A stretch of 6,892 nt of DNA from DATJWY01 sp035500775 (GTDB lineage Bacteria > Pseudomonadota > Alphaproteobacteria > Acetobacterales > Acetobacteraceae): positions 1 to 6,892 of the forward strand of contig DATJWY010000105.1 in the NCBI GenBank assembly GCA_035500775.1, given 5' to 3'. Each line of letters starts with the position of its first letter. Within the stretch, counting starts at the first letter, position 1. A program made the position numbers and the translations under genes. The notes below the pieces were generated by a model that saw only the letters and a program-made list of their open reading frames with translations, was not told the origin of the DNA and did no database searches. This document shows positions 4,474 through 6,892 of the stretch, one piece after another.

Positions 4474-5953
4474 TTATCGCCGCCAGCGCCTCGACACGGG
4501 CGGCGTCCCGCTCGGTGGCATCCACCCGGCGCCAGGTGACCGGCCCGGTTTCGCGCGTGAGCGCCCGGCGCAGCACGGCGATATCCGCGTCCGACGCATC
4601 GCCGCTCCGCGCCGCGATCCGCTGCTCCAGCACCGGCAGCGGCGCCTCAAGCCAGAGGGCGGTGAAGGGCACTCCGGCGCGGGCGGCGGCGGCCTCGATG
4701 CCGTGCCGCTCCTCCGGGGCGAGGAAAGTGGCGTCGGCGATCACCGCATGCCCGCCCTCCGCCGCCTGCGCCGCCATGGCGGCCAGGGTGGCGGCGACTC
4801 GCCTGTGCTCCTCCGGCGTGTAGGCGGACTCGGGCAAGGCCTGTTCCGGGCTCACGCCGTGCAGGTGCTTGCGGATTTCGTCGCTGCGCAGGACCAGCGC
4901 GCCGGGCGCGGCGCCGAGCGCCGGGGCGAGGGCGCGGGCCAGGGTGGATTTGCCGGTGCCCTGCAAGCCGCCAATGGCGACCAGAAGCGGCGGCGGCGGC
5001 CGCAGATAGGCTTCCGCCGCGTCCAGATACCGCGCCGCCTCCGCCGCGCGCCCGAGGCTCGCGCGGATATGCGCCAGCACCATGGCCCGCAGCGACAGGA
5101 AGGGCGGCAGTCCGTGCGTCAGCGCGGCATCGCCGCTGCGGGCGACATAGCGGTTCAGCACCCGGTTGGCGGCGGCACGGCCGACCCGGAGATCGAGATC
5201 CATCAGCAGGAAGGCGAGATCGTAGCCAAGATCGATCGTCGCCATCGCCTCGTCGAATTCGAGCGCGTCGAACGGCAGCGGTACGCCATGCCAGAGGCAG
5301 AGATTGCCGAGATGCAGGTCGCCATGCGCGCGGCGCACGAAACCGGCGCGGGCGCGCGCCGTGAGCCAGCCGGCGCGTTCGTGCAACGCCGCCTCCGCCG
5401 CCGCGCCCCAGGCGCGCACCCGGCCGGGATCGAGCCCCGCCGCCAGCGCCGAGCGCACATTGCCCTCCGCCACCGCGTGCAGGGCGCCGGCGCTGTCCCA
5501 ATCCGTGGCCGGGGGCAGCGCGGCGTGGAAACGCGCCACCGTGTCTCCGAGCGCGTCGAGCAGCGCCGGGCCAAGTTCGCCGCGCGCCGCGATGGCGTCG
5601 AGGAAATCCGTGGCCGGCACGGGGGCCATGCGCAACACCCAGTCCACGACCGCCGCATCCGCCGCCGGCGCCGGGGTGAGGCCGAGTTTGCCGCCGGGCA
5701 GGCGCACGATGGCGGCGACATCCCGGTAGATCTCCGGCGCCGCTTGCTGGTTCAGCGTCAGCTCGCGTCGCAGGAAGGCGTGCCGGCGCGGGAGTGTGCT
5801 GAAATCGAGGAAGCCGGGGTTCACCGCCTTCTTCAGCTTCCAGACCGTATCGGCGCCGATGAACACGGCGGAGATATGCGTCTCGATCGGCGGGCGCCCG
5901 GCAAGTTCTTGCAGGAAGGCAGCCGCTTCGCGTTGCTCATCCGGGATCGTCAT
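4412..5953 (-). CDS. Two-domain protein: aminoglycoside-phosphotransferase-like kinase fused to P-loop ATPase/kinase
   Basis: A 513-aa soluble protein. The N-terminal domain (about 1-315) is a phosphotransferase (APH/protein-kinase-like) fold: a VWKLKK strand with the likely ATP-binding lysine (37-42), the catalytic HGDLHLGN (210-217), the DALEFD metal-binding segment (229-234), then DLGYDLAFLLMDL (241-253). The C-terminal domain (about 323-490) is a small P-loop kinase-like NTPase with Walker A GGLQGTGKST (328-337) and RSDEIRK (356-362). This matches the widespread fusion annotated 'bifunctional aminoglycoside phosphotransferase/ATP-binding protein' (COG2187 plus COG0645), whose substrate is not known; drug resistance should not be assumed. 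The start at 5953 (MTIPDEQREAAAF) has a strong AGGGAGG (5963-5969) 9 nt upstream; the open frame further upstream looks non-coding. The last ~20 residues (RRGAPPLDPARAL and beyond) and the stop lie in the palindromic repeat. The gene is convergent with queC and shows no pathway link to it. Confidence 0.93.
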   Translation of the reverse strand: MTIPDEQREAAAFLQELAGRPPIETHISAVFIGADTVWKLKKAVNPGFLDFSTLPRRHAFLRRELTLNQQAAPEIYRDVAAIVRLPGGKLGLTPAPAADAAVVDWVLRMAPVPATDFLDAIAARGELGPALLDALGDTVARFHAALPPATDWDSAGALHAVAEGNVRSALAAGLDPGRVRAWGAAAEAALHERAGWLTARARAGFVRRAHGDLHLGNLCLWHGVPLPFDALEFDEAMATIDLGYDLAFLLMDLDLRVGRAAANRVLNRYVARSGDAALTHGLPPFLSLRAMVLAHIRASLGRAAEAARYLDAAEAYLRPPPPLLVAIGGLQGTGKSTLARALAPALGAAPGALVLRSDEIRKHLHGVSPEQALPESAYTPEEHRRVAATLAAMAAQAAEGGHAVIADATFLAPEERHGIEAAAARAGVPFTALWLEAPLPVLEQRIAARSGDASDADIAVLRRALTRETGPVTWRRVDATERDAARVEALAAIRRGAPPLDPARALRPQTPNT

Positions 5954-6063
5954 GCTCGGCCGCCTCCCTGGAACACGGTCGTTCAGGAGGGACGTGTCCG
6001 AACGAGGGTGCTCGTGAAAACCCTGCGCGCTGACGCCGGATCCGTTGCGGGCGCGGGGCACAC

Positions 6064-6072
6064 CTTATACCA
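6064..6072 (-). promoter_or_regulatory. Extended -10 promoter candidate for the two-domain kinase gene
   Basis: On the minus strand this reads TGGTATAAG: a -10 hexamer TATAAG (five of six consensus bases) preceded by the TGn extended -10 element. No good -35 lies at the usual distance, as is common with extended -10 promoters. Transcription would begin around 6057 and give a leader of roughly 100 nt before the start at 5953. Confidence 0.4.
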
Positions 6073-6145
6073 GCCCAAAGACCGAGAATTGAGTGACCCA
6101 TCCGTGTAATACCAACTGCCGTAAGCCTTGATTGATCGCGAAAAA

Positions 6146-6220
6146 GGCCAGGGCTCTGCCCTGGACTCGTCACGCGCAGGCGTGCCTTCGCACGACGGGG
6201 GCAGCGCCCCCAGACCCGCA
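6146..6220. repeat. GC-rich palindromic repeat, copy 3 (two units in the same orientation)
   Basis: Three perfect hairpins: CCAGGGC/GCCCTGG (6148-6164, loop TCT), CGTGC/GCACG (6181-6194, loop CTTC) and GGGGGC/GCCCCC (6197-6211, loop AGC). The first and third are variants of the stem in the arms at 4359-4377 and 36-52, and both are followed by a GGACTCG/AGACCCG-like tail, as in copy 2. Unlike copy 2, the two units point the same way. It lies within AT-rich non-coding DNA. Confidence 0.7.
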
Positions 6221-6240
6221 CAAGTTTAGAATCATTCACG

Positions 6241-6270
6241 AAAAGCGGCCTGGGGCCATCGACCCCGCCG
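6241..6270 (-). terminator. Rho-independent terminator of the partial minus-strand gene
   Basis: On the minus strand, CGGCGGGG (6270-6263) pairs with CCCC-AG-GCCG: eight base pairs with a 2-nt bulge and a TCGATGG loop. C and TTTT (6244-6241) follow directly. It lies 24 nt past the stop of the gene at 6294-6892. This is the only hairpin in the window with a U-tract and the best intrinsic terminator candidate. Confidence 0.65.
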
Positions 6271-6293
6271 TGGTGACACAGCGGGAACCGGCC

Positions 6294-6892
6294 TCAGGCG
6301 AGAGCGGCCGTCGCGCCCTGGCTGGCATAGCCCGGCGAGTAGGCGCGGGACGCCGCGGTGAAGTCGTGCAGCAGCAACCCGGCCAGGCCGGATGTCGTAT
6401 TCGCGCCAGCGGTTGATTGGGTGCTGCTGGCCGTGGCGCTCGCGCTCGTGGCCGAGGCGGTGCCGGAAGCGTTCGCCTGGGTGCCGGAGGGGGTGAGGTC
6501 CGCCAGCAATTGCTGCAGGTCGTTGGCCAGGGTGCTGCTCAGCGACGTCGTTCCGGTCGTGCTGGTGGTGCCGGCCGTGCTGGCGCTATCGGAGTCGCTG
6601 GCGGAATTGCCGGCGTCCGACGCGCCGGAGGCGTCGGCGCTGCCGCCGCTGGCGGCGCTCAGTAGGTCATTGGCCAGGGTTGTCACGTCATGCGCCACCT
6701 TGCCGCCATGGCCGTGATGATGCCTGCCGGGAGGCGACGCTCCGGCGCTCGCGCTCTGCTGCCCGGCCGCGTCGCTGGTGCCGCTGCTCGTGCCGAGGGT
6801 GGCGGCGCTGCCGTTGCCGGCCGTGCTCTGCATGTTGATCAGCAGCGCTTGCAGATCGGCGCTCAGCTGCGCGAAGCTGCTCTGGCCGCCGG
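6294..6892 (-). CDS. Low-complexity Ser/Ala/Thr/Gly-rich protein with His-rich patch (3' part; 5' end outside window)
   Basis: The frame stays open to the window edge (GGQSSFAQLSADLQALL upstream of the first internal ATG at 6833), so only the last 198 residues are visible. Four short amphipathic-looking helical units recur: LSADLQALL (about 9-17), LANDLLSA (72-79), LANDLQQLL (121-129) and LAGLLLHDF (169-177). Long Ser/Thr/Ala/Gly linkers separate them at intervals of about 63, 49 and 48 residues. A histidine-rich patch (GRHHHGHGG, 55-63) precedes the second unit. I do not recognise a named domain. The design resembles uncharacterised alphaproteobacterial proteins with repeated helical units and His runs. 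The His patch suggests metal binding, and the linkers suggest an extended or exported protein; both are inference. A terminator follows the stop, supporting this strand as coding. Confidence 0.7.
   Translation of the reverse strand, partial: GGQSSFAQLSADLQALLINMQSTAGNGSAATLGTSSGTSDAAGQQSASAGASPPGRHHHGHGGKVAHDVTTLANDLLSAASGGSADASGASDAGNSASDSDSASTAGTTSTTGTTSLSSTLANDLQQLLADLTPSGTQANASGTASATSASATASSTQSTAGANTTSGLAGLLLHDFTAASRAYSPGYASQGATAALA

Larger units (their letters stand above)
5954..6293. other. Non-coding region between the two minus-strand genes
   Basis: This stretch of about 340 bp has no gene I can support. It holds the Shine-Dalgarno (5963-5969) and promoter candidate (6064-6072) of the two-domain gene. 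An AT-richer island (about 6059-6145) follows, then palindromic repeat copy 3 (6146-6220), another AT-rich patch (6221-6244) and the terminator of the last gene (6241-6270). Short ORFs reading through it on either strand are made largely of repeat sequence. Confidence 0.7.

Noticed and set aside
4331..6109. 592-aa plus-strand open frame opposite the two-domain kinase gene
   Set aside because: Antisense shadow with Arg/Gly-rich composition; the minus strand has intact APH and Walker A motifs.
6132..6416. 94-aa plus-strand ORF across repeat copy 3
   Set aside because: It is composed of repeat sequence and the antisense of the minus-strand gene and its terminator; no ribosome binding site or domain.
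6358..6717. 119-aa plus-strand hydrophobic ORF
   Set aside because: Antisense of the Ser/Ala-rich minus-strand gene. The minus frame stays open to the window edge and is followed by a terminator in the correct orientation.
6294..6833. ATG at 6833 as the start of the His-patch protein
   Set aside because: The frame continues upstream with the same style of sequence, including another helical unit (LSADLQALL), so this Met is internal and the gene is cut by the window.

Overview
The window is a GC-rich stretch (about two thirds G+C by eye, most codons ending in G or C). It looks like the chromosome of an alphaproteobacterium, most likely Acetobacteraceae/Rhodospirillales. This placement rests on the protein flavour, the lnt–XRE pairing, the CX14CX2C-type QueE and the strong GC3 bias; no rRNA or other phylogenetic marker is present. 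The genes are ordinary chromosomal ones. I see no phage, insertion sequence, CRISPR array, tRNA or defence system.

Layout. Positions 1-52 hold one arm of a palindromic repeat. Next come lnt (79-1635, +), the last step of lipoprotein maturation, and an XRE-family repressor-like gene (1723-2217, +) with its own promoter candidate. Two strong hairpins (2229-2253 and 2296-2315) separate this regulator from queF, which converges on it (2329-2781, -). queF is divergent from queE (2979-3614, +) and queC (3657-4415, +) across a 197-bp regulatory gap. queC converges tail to tail on a two-domain gene (4412-5953, -) that joins an aminoglycoside-phosphotransferase-like fold to a P-loop kinase/ATPase. About 340 bp of non-coding DNA follows, with a third palindromic repeat, a promoter candidate and a terminator. 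The window ends in the 3' part of a gene for a low-complexity, His-containing Ser/Ala/Thr/Gly-rich protein (6294-6892, -, running off the edge).

How the genes work together. QueE makes 7-carboxy-7-deazaguanine (CDG), QueC converts it to preQ0, and QueF reduces preQ0 to preQ1, the precursor that enters tRNA as queuosine. Three consecutive enzymes of the pathway are therefore side by side; queD, folE and tgt are not in the window.

The most unusual feature is a family of GC-rich palindromic elements (1-52, 4357-4473, 6146-6220). The middle copy is an inverted pair of arms whose exact centre, CTTAAG, gives the stop codons of both convergent genes, and each arm encodes the same C-terminal peptide (GAPPLDPA) for the gene entering it. 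The stem shows a compensatory C-G to G-C swap between arms. Other points of interest are a 210-bp segment of lnt with very different codon usage around two catalytic residues, and a 16-codon ORF that bridges the queE stop and the queC start.
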